The notes under the pieces were generated by a model that had not been told where the DNA came from, ran no database searches, and saw nothing but the letters and a program-made list of their open reading frames with translations. From Iris pallida (taxonomy: Eukaryota; Streptophyta; Magnoliopsida; Asparagales; Iridaceae), in the NCBI GenBank assembly GCA_029216955.1, contig JANAVB010002199.1:17359561-17423560 (forward strand): a DNA stretch of 64,000 bases, in the 5' to 3' direction. This document shows, in pieces, positions 16,252 to 27,720 of this stretch (positions within the stretch are counted from its first letter, which is position 1; each line of letters opens with the position of its first letter). Position numbers and translations under genes: made by a program.

Positions 16252-18052
16252 TGTAGTGTCCCGTCCCGCTCAGTCAATCGGAGGAATCGAAACGTCGACG
16301 ACGTTCGGACTTAGCCATGCAACGGTTGCTCGAAGGCCCACTCGGTCGAGACGACCGCTCGCTCAGGTGGGGTAGTTTCGGTGAACTTGCCTCATCTTAG
16401 CCTTCACAAAATAAATCGCATGTTTTCAACTTGCACAAGTAGGCTTGATAATAAAAGTGACGAATTCACATAGCTAAAGGGAATAATCCCGACGGGTTGA
16501 ATTAAGTTAGAATATGGAAAGGTCCAACGGTCGGCTTAGAGTTGGTGCACGACGTGCTTTGAAAATGACCCTCGATCCTTCGTCCCGTGGCTTGGGAGAA
16601 GGAAAGTTGGTTTATGTTGCAAGGCTATGGACTTAGAATAGCCATAGGCGTCGTACGACAGAATGCCTTATAGAGCGTGCATGGTCCCACTGTCTTATGC
16701 TTGGCAATAGCATAAGTAATAGAGAGTCTTAATGCATGGTTCCGCGATGCAAGGCTTGGCATAGCCTTTTCTCTCCCCACACGTTCAAGTTGTTGTTGCA
16801 CGATTGAGTTAGGCAAAGTATGCCACGAGTTACCAAAGTCTTAGCAAAGCACGGCTCCACGATTTTGGAGTCTGAGATAGAGTATTGGTTGATAACGTTA
16901 CACGGGACATGGTTGATTCAGATTGAGTTTGGCAGGACGGCTACCAAATGCTCGTTCCTGAGTTGGGTTGAGTAGGTCGTCGAAATGAGTCTTAATAAGT
17001 CTAAAAACATGGATCTCAAAGGGGTGGTAACATGGTAAATGCTCACGATCGTGGGTCGTTGAGGCAAGACTTGAAAGGTAGTCTTGAATGTGGAACTCAA
17101 AAGATAGTAAAACAATGAAAGTAAAGACAATGAAACGGTCATGAAATGAGGAAGTGGGTCAAGTCTGCATGGTCATTGGACAACTTGTGTACCGTTGCAT
17201 AAGGATTTGATTTGTTCCTCAGACGGTACCCGCGGCCACGGGACTGGTCTGGCCTAGGAGGAACACGTGCTTACGGGACCCTTGGATGGTGTGCGACCTG
17301 ACCCAAGGGGTGCACCGTAGAGCGGATATTTGGGAAAATTCGGCGAGATCGCGCCTCGTTATAGACGAATGTACCCTCATATCCAATGAAGGTCCAAGAT
17401 AGCTTGTCATGCTAGTGACCTCATATAGATGAGTCGGCACGGGCGGCAATCCGCGAGTGTGCCTTTGGATTGAGTCGAGTATTGAGTGCACTATATCAAG
17501 GAGTCGAGTTGAATGTGTGTGTATAGTTTGAACAAAATATTGGGCCTAAGATTGGGTTGCAACGTAGGCGACGTACTTCGGCACGAGTTGTGGCATCGAG
17601 TTTTATGTTGTCGGTATATAAGTTGCATAGTTATGATTGAGTTGTCTTGAGTTTAAGTCGAGAACGCCACAAGGCAAAGTCGGTCGAGTGATACTTAGCC
17701 ACAAGTCTTGATTTGGGTCAGTTGGTGATCAAAGTAGCAAGGGTCGCGAGACGGCGATATGGTTGAGTCGCACTGAGTTGCGAGGCACGGCACAAAGGAT
17801 TTGTAGCACGGTAGTAAGGAAATTGGGTACTACCGCGTAGTTGTATCTTTAATTTTGGGCCGCAAGGCAAACACGACTTGATAGGTTAACGTTGTTGATG
17901 CAAGCACGGGACGGTCTAGAAGACACAAAATAGGCCAAGACGTCGGTCCTAAAACTGATCCTAAGGCAAGAGTAGAAAGACAATCATAAAGGGGACTATG
18001 TTGCACAAATTAAATGAACGTGTCAGTTTTGTATGGGTGGGCGAGGAGCTCA

Positions 18053-21000
18053 TGTGAGACCCGTCTCACTGTATCGGTATTTTATACGGATACATGTTTA
18101 ATTTGGGCCGTATTTCGTATTTATTGATTTACGTGATATTTTAAAATTTCTTAAGTATAGGATTTCATGACTTGGTTTAACTTGGATTTAGTTTTATTTG
18201 GTTCGGTTCCACTTTGACTTGGTTTGGTTTAGTTTGGTTTTTCATGAAATGAGGTGTATGGTTTAGATTGAGTGGAGAGGAATGAATGGTGGAGATCACT
18301 TGAGCTTGTTATATAAGCCACTTTTTCTCTCTCCCTCCTCATTCACCCTCATTCATTTCTTTTCCACCAAAACCTTAGCCATTAGAGAGAGAGGCAAGTA
18401 CACATTGCCGAATGTTGGACGATTCCTATTTTGTTTGTTCCATTCTCTTTATTGTCACATTCTAAGTATGTTTAGAACTTGGAGTTTTCTATTTTGATGG
18501 CTAGATTGTTGTAGATCTAACTTGAAGCAAATTTCGGTTTTTATCGATTTTGATCTATTAAACTTTGTTATTTTTAAGTTTTGATGGTTCCATGTTGTAG
18601 AGAATTTTATTCTACCCAATTTTGACCTTTAAAAAGTTGGATTTGGACTTGTTTTGACCAAGTTATGGACTTTGAAGCTTTGGGTTCAAACCATGGAGTT
18701 CTTGCTGATTTGGAGAAGACAGTGAGCAGTGTGCGCGAGCTTTCTAGCTTGCGCCACTGAGCTACGCGCGCTCTTTAGCGCAGCGCAGTCTGACTCATAT
18801 GCTGTCTTTTTGGAGGCGTATGTCTTGCATACGCTGCCTTGATGAGGAGTCGTATGGAGTCCATACGCTGCCTTTTGGAGGCATATGTCTTGCATACGCT
18901 GACTTGAGCGTAGCCTGACTTGAGCGTAGCCTGACTTGAGCGCAGTCTGACTTGAGCGTAGCCTGACTTGAGCGCAGCCTGACTTGAGCGCAGTCTGACT
19001 TGAGCGCAGCCTGACTTGAGCGCAGTTCGACTCAAGCGCAGTCTGACCTCGTGCACCCATTTAATATCCTTACGCCTTTTGTCCTGAACTTGATAAATCA
19101 CGATTTGATTGGCATGATTGAAATGACAATTGTACCTGGCATGGTGTGACCTAGAACTGACATGCTTGATAGTGATCCGTAGTGGTGCACTCCTGACATG
19201 ATAACTTGACCTGATAACTTGACTTGATAACTTGACCTGCTATACCTGAACACGATAGTGACCCATCGTGGTGCACTCCTGACAAGTGAACATGACATAA
19301 CCTGATAGTGGCCCGTCGTGGCGCACTCTTGACCAGTACTCTTGACATGATAACCTGACATGGCATATCTTGATAAGCTGTTGCGACGGCTACCCGACAT
19401 GACATGACCTGTATAAATAACTTGGACACCGTGGATGATTGTGCTTGTATAAACTACTAATCCGGTTGTGTTTGCATCATGTCTAGGGCATGATTCCTGA
19501 GTACCACGGTCAGGGATTCATACTGAATCTGGCTAGGTTAATGACTAGATTGATCAAATAGTTCATGGAGAATTTCCCAGTTACCTGTTGCCCCTTTGGT
19601 CCCGGCCTTATATATATATATATACATGAGATTTGTTGCTATCCGTCGAGATGAGCGCACTTCCAGCCCGCCGTCGAGCGTGGTACCTTAGGACACATGT
19701 ATCTTACTACAGTGTGTCTGCTATATCATGCTATCTTTTTCTTTTCTTGCTGGGATGACTCAGGTAGTAACAAACAGGTAACCGGACTTGGAATTCTCAT
19801 TACATCTTGCTAGTAACTAGGCCTGTGATAACCCTAGTTAGTTAAAGTATCAAGCCGTACTTATTGCTTGGCCGTGAATGTTGGATGGAGTTCAGTCTGT
19901 CTAGTCTTGTCTTGATCTTGTACATGATTGTTACATGTCCCGATTTCTTATTTTATCTTGCCGATAAATGGTGGAAGAAACTAAGTTTTGTTCAGACGAA
20001 GGGTTACAACCCCGGTCCTTGTTTGGTTTACGGGTTGTAACCTGGTTATCTGAAAAGTCCCATGGCTATCTCATCGTATATCACCTTCCCAGAATAATGA
20101 TTGCAATGATTGTCACTCTAATGCAATCTACTCTGTATTGTCACTCCCTGATTGTCACTTAATGATTTTCACCTCTAGCAATAAATGATCAGAGACCAAG
20201 ATCTGTTCAGGCGAAGGGTTACAATCCTGGTCCTTGTTTGGTTTAAGGGTTGTAACCTGGCTTCCGGAACAGTACCGTCATCCTCTCTTCGTATATTGCC
20301 TAGCTCTATTTATTTAACATGTTCTCCAGTTTACTTTACGCTCAATTATGCTTTACTTACAGTCTTTCTATGGTCGAGATGAGTGCATTGGTACCGCACG
20401 AATTTTCGATCCTCCCTTACTTATTGCCTGCTTTGTTTGCTAATGATTGCTAGTTTTAAGTTCATAGTTCGGCCTCCTTTGTGGTACTTGCTATTTGGGG
20501 TCTGACCCCACTGGTTTTGCATGGCCAGGTTCTAATAGAAGAGCCCAAAGGATCTACCGCACCATCTACTCGATGGTGACCAGCCGGAGCACCAGAGTGC
20601 CTCAGTGGGTTTCTTCTTCATCCTCCCACTGATATGTAAATTCTCCTCTTGTAACGTTTAGCCCCGAGCACGTGTTTAGCTCGTATTTTGGTACTTTCCT
20701 TGATATTGTAGCCTACGGGTATAAATATGATATGCGTATTCTAGACTATAGCTAGTCCTTATCATGTACGACTAATACTCTAGCTAGTCATCAGTTCTGT
20801 GGTACTGGCTTCATGATCAGTCATGTATATATGGTTCGGGACGCCTTACTATTGTATGGATGATGATCGTACTCTTTGCTCTAGTATAATTGCCTGTGAT
20901 TGAGATACCTAGGATTGTTAAACCCTAGGATTGACTGATGGCTTGTAGAGTAACCCCCATGTCTTGACAGCTTATACGTGATTTCAGAGTATTAACGTAC

Positions 21001-21065
21001 TTTGGGATTGCGTAGCTGGCTATGTCTGCCCCCGCTCTCCGGTATTCTGGTTCTGGGGCGTGACA
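18053..21065 (+). mobile_element. Solo LTR of a gypsy-like retrotransposon
   Basis: Starts TGTGAGACCCGTC and ends GGGGCGTGACA, with an exact 5-bp TSD, GCTCA, at 18048-18052 and 21066-21070. It is 3013 bp and has no gag or pol. Internal repeats include a 16-bp tandem array (18898-19050), three copies of a block around TGGTGCACTCCTGACA (19160-19340), and a direct repeat around GGGTTACAA (19975 and 20195). Confidence 0.86.
18898..19050. repeat. 16-bp tandem repeat array
   Basis: About nine to ten copies of a unit CTGACTTGAGCGCAGC, varying mainly at T/C in GCG(T/C)AG. Lies within the solo LTR at 18053-21065. Confidence 0.85.
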
Positions 21066-21205
21066 GCTCATTCCACCAGTACAGTTGAGTACTGACACCC
21101 ACATAGTTTTCATGTGCAGGCACAGGTAGAAGCTCGTGGCGCGGAGCTCGCTTGGATGCGTCGAGGCACGGAGTTCCTTGGCGATTCGAAGCGTGCGGCC
21201 GCATG

Positions 21206-21883
21206 TAGGGGTGTCAACGGATGCTTATCGGTACGAACAGGACAATATCCGTATCCGTATCTGAATTTTTTTTGTAATATCCGAATCCGATCCGATATCC
21301 GAACGGATCTCTCTTTTGACACTCCGAATTCGTATCCGTCTAGTTTAACGGATATCAGATAATATCCGATCCGATTAGCTAAAAAATTCGAATGCTAGTA
21401 TCCGAATATCCGAAATCCGAAATATTAAAAATTTAGTTATTATCTGAATATCCGAAAACCAAATTCAATTTCTCTACATATTTGAGTCCTTTCTTCTTAT
21501 GTTGTAAATTATAATTAATATATATTACTATTATATATAAATTATATTATAATTATTTTATGTAAAAGTTAGTTGAGAATAAAATACTTTAATCTTCTCT
21601 ATTAATTAATATATATTACATATACATCATACTATAATATATATAAAATTTTGGATATCCGAATCCGATATCCGAATTCGATATCCGAAATTTGCAATTT
21701 AAAGTCGGATCGGATATTAACAGATTTGAATACCTTAATATCCGAATTTGTATCCGAAAATGGATAATATCCGAAAAATATTCGGATATCCGAATCCGAT
21801 ATCCGAAATTTCGAAAAATATCCGAAAGTTCGGATAAGAAATCGGACCGGATTCGAATTTTCGACTATCCATTGACAGGTCTA
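21206..21883. mobile_element. hAT-type non-autonomous element
   Basis: Ends are TAGGGGTGTCAACGGAT and ATCCATTGACAGGTCTA, inverted with mismatches, flanked by an exact 8-bp TSD, GCCGCATG (21198-21205 and 21884-21891). The 678-bp interior is full of ATCCGAATATCCG-type phrases and has no coding capacity. It lies in the 3' part of the LTR ending at 22275. Confidence 0.85.
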
Positions 21884-22275
21884 GCCGCATGGAGTCAAGA
21901 CTTATACGGGACATAATGTATGGACGTCGCCTTCCAAAGCATCCGCTGGCTCAAGACATGTATTGAGAGATAAGAGAGAGCTGAGTGACTTGTAATGTGA
22001 GCTTGAGTGAGCTTGAGAGACTTGTAATCTTGGCCTTGCGCCCCATTGTAACCTTTGTTTCAATATCAATAAAAGAGTGTTTTACAATGACTTGCGTTTT
22101 GCTTCAAATTCTGCTGTTATTAGTCAATGTCTCTGCTTGGGACTTCTGTGCGACGACCCCATCGCAGCCGCTGAAATCGGCCGTTATGGAACCCGCCTTG
22201 CACGAGCGCAACCTAGGCTCGTGCGGCATCACGCCTTAGCGAGGACGATCGCTCCTACGGGAGCGGGGCGTGACA

Positions 22276-23235
22276 TCCAGTGGCAGCAACCTCCGGTAGA
22301 GTCAAGGTCTAGCGAGCGCTGGAACCATGGTCCCGCGCACTCTACAGGGAGAATCAAGGTCTAGCAAGCGCTGACTCACTGCTGGAACCATGTTCCCGTG
22401 CACTTTACAGGGCCCGTGCAACACTCGCACTGCCCCTATGCTGAAACGAGCGTTGAATGGCACAATGACACACAAAATTGCCAACTTGTGTTCGTTGCAT
22501 ACGTGCGCCATGAAAGTGCCCTTCTCCCGAGTCGCTAGTCTCCATACGTGGCCCAGCTCCTATGAAAAATTCTCGAAAAAATAAGTGACAAAAATAAATA
22601 TTTCTCTTTAGGCAGATGCCACCACAGCTTGCACTTGTTTTAGGCAGTGCTATAAATCATATTTGGAGGGCATAGTGTTTGTTGTGTACATATTTTTCTT
22701 TTCTTTTCCTTGGAAAAGTGACAACACTGCTGTTAGCCGGTAGGATTTGGGACAAATCAAAGAGATTGTGCAGGAGATGTTGCAACCAGGTTGAGCTTCG
22801 AGTCGGGCCGGGCCGGGCTGGGCTTGGGTTTCGGGTCGGGTCGGGCCGGATCGGACCTATACTATGGGCTAATATTTGTGGCCCGACACGACCCAATATA
22901 CAGGGCCGGCCAGGCCCGGGCCCACTATTAATCGGGCCGGACCGACACATGGGCCAATTTTTTGGGCCGGACTCGTACAGGGTTGGGCCGGTCCGGTCCA
23001 ATTGACAGGTCTAGCTGGAACCAAGGTCCCGCGGCCACGCGCACTTACAGCGCCCGTGCAACACTCGCCCTGCACTCGTGCTGAAACGAGTGCTGAATGG
23101 CACAATTACGCACAAAAGTGCCAACTTGCGTCTGTTGCATACGTACATCATGAAAGTGCCCTTCACCCAAGTCGCTACCTACGGACCTAGCTCCTATGAA
23201 AAGTTCTCGAAAAAATGAGCGACAAAAATAAATAT
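22276..23235. repeat. Duplicated spacer flanking a hAT-like fragment
   Basis: A block of about 210 bp beginning GCTGGAACCA occurs twice in direct orientation, at about 22383-22600 and 23016-23235. Between them, about 22788-23015 is GGGCCGGGC-rich and ends AATTGACAGGTCTA, the typical right end of a hAT MITE. The matching left end was not found, so that element is truncated or diverged. No gene is visible. Confidence 0.6.
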
Positions 23236-23943
23236 GAGAAATTTTGACTTACCCCCCACTTGATTTACCCTAATTCAAGGTGCACCCCACAGTTTTGCAA
23301 AAATGTACAGTATCCCCCACTTTGGACGGAATTCGTCAAAAAAAAATTTTGGGACCAAAATGCCCCTGCATTCGTTTCTCTTTCCTCTCACCCACTCCCC
23401 CCCGCTCACCGCCCCCGCTCCCCGCCTCCGTTGCTTCCGCCGCGGCCACCGCCCCTCCCCGCCTCCGTCGTCGCTGCTACCGCTGCTGCTGCCGCCGGAG
23501 GCGGGAGAGGGGGGGGGGAGCGGAGGCGGAGGCGGTGGCGGGGAGGGGGGAGCGGAGGCGGGGAGGGGGGGGGGGGAGCGGGTGCGTTGGCCGTGGGGGA
23601 AAGGGGTGAGAGGCTGCTGCTGTCATCGCTGCTGCCGCCGGAGTCAGGGCGGGGGGAGGGGAGGCGGAGGCGGTGGCGGGGAGGGGGGGAGCGGAGGAGG
23701 AGAGGGGGGCGGGGGAACGGGGGCGTTGGGCGGGGGGCGGGGGGCGGGGGACGGAGGGGGGGGGGGGGGGGGGAGGTGAGAGGGTGAGAGTAAAGAGGGA
23801 GAAGACAAGGATATTTTGGTTTTTTTTTTTTTTTTTTTTCTGACGGAAACCGTTCAAAGTGGGAGGTGCTGTACAGTTTTGCAAAACTGTGGAGTGCACC
23901 TTGAATTAGGATAAATCAAATAGGGAGTAAGTCAAAATTTCTC
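23236..23943. mobile_element. Mutator-type MITE with long terminal inverted repeats
   Basis: Inverted arms of more than 100 bp run from GAGAAATTTTGACTTAC at the left to GTAAGTCAAAATTTCTC at the right. They also share CACAGTTTTGCAAAA and its complement. An exact 9-bp TSD, AATAAATAT, lies at 23227-23235 and 23944-23952, the Mutator length. The core (23390-23780) is extremely GC-rich low-complexity sequence (GGCGG/GGAGG). The earlier copy of the flanking repeat, near 22590, shows the unoccupied site. Confidence 0.82.
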
Positions 23944-24271
23944 AATAAATATTTCTCGAAGGATTTCAACTTTGCTCTATAGTAAAATATCCCACTGACT
24001 ATACCAATCATAAGGGTTACCCCTCCTCATATGTGCAAATCAATAATTTTCTTTTATATGTATTAAAATACACACTTAAATTTTATCACATGAACGGAGA
24101 TTATTTTTTAGAGAATGATTTTATAAACCCCAACCAGATTATCCATGACAGATTTTTAAAAAAAAGCCAAATACGAACATATATGAATGCAGTACACAAC
24201 AGAGAATTATGGGCAGCTCCCTTGGGAGAACATATATGGACGCGCAAGCATGATATGTACTAATTTTTTTT

Positions 24272-26641
24272 TTACTTGACGAGCTCCATTACCGACAAAT
24301 TGTACACGCAGCAAGCGACATTGAAATGGGAGAAGCCAGATTCTTTCGCCAGGAACTCCAACTCTTTCTTCGTCCTCTCTTTCCCACCGACGTTGCAACT
24401 CATCATAGAAACATCTGCGCAGAACTGAAGCTGCGATGGAATACTTGTATCCGGAGACACTGGCAGTATCGTGTCGACGACGATCACTTTTCCAGAACTC
24501 GGTAGCGCCTCCAAACAATTCTTCAACAACTTCAGGCAGTGTTCGTCGCTCCAATCATGAAGAACGGTCTGCAACATAACAATTACATGATTGTTTTGCA
24601 CGAATGCATACATAGATACGGATATGAACATGACACACACACACGTATCTATATTACAAAAAAACTATAAATTAGTGACGGACATATCCGTTGCTAAAAT
24701 AGAATTTTCCGTCGCTAATCCTATTTTGGGACACTAATTTTTCCATTTTTGTGTCCATGCTTCATAGGGACAGTTTAGCCTTCGTCACTATAAGAAAATA
24801 GAGTATTGCGACAAAAAAATAAGATGGACGAAAAATCAGGGCTGCTCCAAAAATTCTCGAGGTCAACGACAAGATTTATAAGTAATGTGGTTGATTTGTA
24901 CAATGACTCTGGACTTGGACAACTCCCTTTTGCTTAGGGCAACCTCTCGGCTTAATGTGATCTCAATAAAGATCGGAGTCGCGGATGACCCTCTAGGATC
25001 GACATACAATAATGATTAAGGAACAACTAAACCTATCTCCGGATAGCACAACTCAATCCCGTGACCGGACCATGACAATAAGCAATTGATTTTATGGATA
25101 CTAAAGCGCTTTTTGTAGTAATATCAGCAATACAAAGGAACGAGCCATAACTCAACCTTCATGAAGATGGCATCTCCGGCTGGCACATTAGCAAACATGT
25201 CTCCCCCAACATGCTCCGCACCTGCTTGCACCAGAATCATCAAACAACAAATTATTTCCCCAACTTTTCTTGCTTGATTGATTCATACAACAGCACGCAA
25301 CAACATATACAAAAAGAGGATGTTGTTTGGCCCGTCCCTGGGCGTGACCGTCATTGGTCCGCACCCACATGGCAGGCTCCCATTGGAGCTAGCACGGGTA
25401 GATGGGTGGAGCCATTGGGAGCCTGTCATGTGGACACGGGCCAACGGCAGTCACATCTATTGACAGGGCAAAAATGTATTTTCCTTGGAACAAATTAAGA
25501 ACAAAAAATTTGCTTCAAAGTACCAAATTTTGACAAAATTATGATAAAGGTAACATACTTGAAAAATTGTCAATGGAGACACTTTCCTCTAGACGGACTG
25601 GTCCAATTTCCGCCAGTCAGTCTGGCGGAAATCTCGCGGAGTGTGGAGTTTTGCACACGTGAAGTTGGAATTTGCTGCTTGATGTGGATCTTTTTTTTTC
25701 TCACGTGTACTATTTCCGCCAGACCGACTGACGAAATGTTTCTTTACTTGTAATTTTACGAAACTTGTTACTCTCAGCATAATTTAGCTCAAATTTGGTA
25801 CTCTGGAGCAAAATTTCTGTATTAAGAACCTGAAAGCGGCGGGGCGCCGGCAATCACATGTGGCAGATCGAAGTTGACTCCCTTGACGCCGGGGAACTTG
25901 GAGACGATCATGGCGATGCCGGTCCCGATGCCCCCGCCGACGTCGACGAGCCTTCCGACGCCCCGAAAGCCCGTGTACGCCTCCATTATCTTCAGGAGAA
26001 CCAAGGCAGATTGGCCGGACATCGACTCGTTGAAGACCTTGTCGAATCTAGGATCAGTGACAGTGTAGTCGAAGGGTGACAAACCATGGGCCTTCTCGAA
26101 TGGTATGGTCCCGTCTAGGACTGCATACTTCAGTTCTTGCCTGTAAAAGTACGTGAAAGGAGTGCATGTTGGGCACTCCGAAGTCAGTGTCGTGTTCTCG
26201 TATTGTGTCGTGTCGTATCCGTGTCCGTAATTAATCATACCAGCTGTCCAAGGAGACCTTATCTAGGTTCATCGAGAGCCAAGGGGCGAGAGAGCCCCCT
26301 TCCTTGTTCTCAAGGAAGAGTTTGCACACGGGCGCTAGCCCGTATTGCCTTTCGACACCGCCGTGTCCGTCTGGGGCCTCCGAGTAGGTGAGCACCGAGT
26401 GGCTGGCCAAGTAACGGAGCATCCGGTCGAGCACGGCCGCAGCCTGCGGGCTGGCTGCGGGGGTCATGGACGCAATCTTTGCGGCAGAGAGACGAGCGCC
26501 GAGCCCGGCACGGGCTATGATTTCAAGCACTTGGAGGTCGTTGACCGCCTTCAAGGTCATCGGGACGGTGAAGCCCGCTACCAACTGCATCGCCCGATTG
26601 TAGGTGGCCGCGTCGTCGTCTTCTTCTCCTCCGTCTGCCAT
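24272..26641 (-). CDS. S-adenosylmethionine-dependent O-methyltransferase, COMT-like
   Basis: A plant class II O-methyltransferase of the caffeic acid/flavonoid group, a cytosolic enzyme that methylates phenolic hydroxyls. Exons on the minus strand are 26641-26241, 26140-25830, 25221-25157 and 24568-24272. They join in frame to 357 residues, the usual family length. The N-terminal dimerisation domain begins [20 protein letters not shown]. The SAM site [11 protein letters not shown] is followed by [11 protein letters not shown] and [10 protein letters not shown]. The catalytic His lies in [16 protein letters not shown] and the C-terminal end are present. Oddities against the consensus: Thr replaces the Trp before VLHDW; Asp occurs in VIVVDTILP where COMT has Glu; and GGGTG reads GGGIG. 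No stop or frameshift was seen, so it is probably functional, but the substrate cannot be assigned. Intron 2 holds a MITE; intron 3 holds CACTA-MITE-like fragments near 24660-24830. Confidence 0.88.
25512..25809. mobile_element. MITE in intron 2 of the O-methyltransferase gene
   Basis: Ends are GCTTCAAAGTACCAAA and the complement of GCTCCAGAGTACCAAA, with further inverted similarity inward, including TTTCCGCCAG/CTGGCGGAAA. Flanks share AAAATTT (25505-25511 and 25810-25816), a 7-bp or longer TSD. No coding content. The superfamily is uncertain. Confidence 0.65.
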
Positions 26642-26682
26642 TGCGCAAGGCTAGCTCTTTGGATTCAGGTGCAATGAAGTAA

Positions 26683-26692
26683 CAATATAAAG
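26683..26692 (-). promoter_or_regulatory. Possible TATA box of the O-methyltransferase gene
   Basis: Minus-strand TTTATATTGT lies about 45 bp upstream of the start ATG at 26641. The placement is plausible with a short 5' leader. Not tested. Confidence 0.35.
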
Positions 26693-27055
26693 AGTAATGC
26701 TACATGTACCACAGTCCTGGCCATGTACGGAGCCACATAGAGAGGACCCGGGTCCACCACCCCTACAAAAAATTATAGAGATTTTTTAATTTACTCTTAT
26801 TTGTTCGTTAAATTGTATTTATTTTCTTTAATTTTTAGTCTTTTTTTTTTTTTAATTTCTAGCTAGCAATATTCTGTTTATTTTTTAAATATGTCCCCAG
26901 TCCAAGAAAAAGAAAATTACTAAATCCAAATTTATGTTATAGAATCTTTGCCTCCACGATCTGGAATGGCTTGCTTTGCTACGTCTCTGGTCCTGACCTG
27001 TACGCCAGATGTCGGACTGCCATTGCAGGGCCGTCTCTTTAGGATTTCTGCAATA
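26693..27055. other. 5' flank of the O-methyltransferase gene
   Basis: AT-rich sequence with no recognised gene or repeat end, up to the Tourist MITE. Confidence 0.4.
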
Positions 27056-27380
27056 TAAGAGCATCTCCAACCCTATTGTGAGTTTAGAAAAAATGGTTGC
27101 CACATAGGAATGACAAACTTTCATTCCAAAAATTCTTCTCCAATGCAAATGTAGAATAAAACATAAAGTTGACATGGCAATGACATGGCAAAGAATATAG
27201 ACAATGCACTTCACAATGACTTTGTCTCCACATCATCAATTATGAATAGAAATATTTATAAAAAAGTTGAAGAAGTTGCCTTGGAAGTTGGAAAAAATAC
27301 TTTTTATTGTCTCCTCAATACTTTTAGATTGGAGAGAGTTTTTCTATCTCATTGTCTTTTGAGATATAACTAGTATATCA

Positions 27381-27396
27381 CCCGTGCGATGCACGG
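27381..27396 (-). terminator. Helitron 3'-terminal hairpin
   Basis: Six-bp GC-rich stem with a 3-nt loop, 7 nt upstream of the terminal CTAG on the minus strand. In Helitrons this hairpin acts as the signal ending rolling-circle strand transfer. Confidence 0.85.
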
Positions 27397-27720
27397 TTTG
27401 TATATTTAAAATTATTTTAAAGCGCAAAATAAATAAGTGAATGTTCTTGTCATTTTTTAACATTTGAAATTAAAACAAAAGTTAGAATAAACTCAATTTT
27501 GAAATACATGTAAGATAACATTACATTAATATGATTATTTAATAATTAAATTTTAGCAACGTAATTATCATTAGTACTATCTATGTAATTCACAAAATAT
27601 CTTGGACCAACATATATTAATATGTTGTTGAAGGAATTATAATAATATATACCTCAATGTAAATAAAATAAAACGATAAAGTCTATTTTGATGACATAAA
27701 AGATAACATTTCACTTACTT

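Larger units (their letters stand above)
16252..22275 (+). mobile_element. Solo LTR, same family as 6046-15690, interrupted
   Basis: Starts TGTAGTGTCCCG and ends GGGGCGTGACA, flanked by TCTAG (16247-16251) and TCCAG (22276-22280), a 5-bp TSD with one change. Without the inserted solo LTR (18053-21065) and hAT MITE (21206-21883) it is about 2.3 kb. Its last 250 bp resemble the 3' end of the LTR at 6046-15690 read on the minus strand. No coding region remains. Confidence 0.72.

Noticed and set aside
23260..23899. Gly/Arg- and Pro-rich open frames up to 175 codons
   Set aside because: Products of the GGCGG/GGAGG low-complexity core of the Mutator-type MITE.
24656..24830. CACTA-MITE-like sequence in O-methyltransferase intron 3
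   Set aside because: A CACTATAAGAAAA end and GTCGCTAAT-like phrases are visible, but the pair of ends and a TSD could not be established, so it was left within the gene note.
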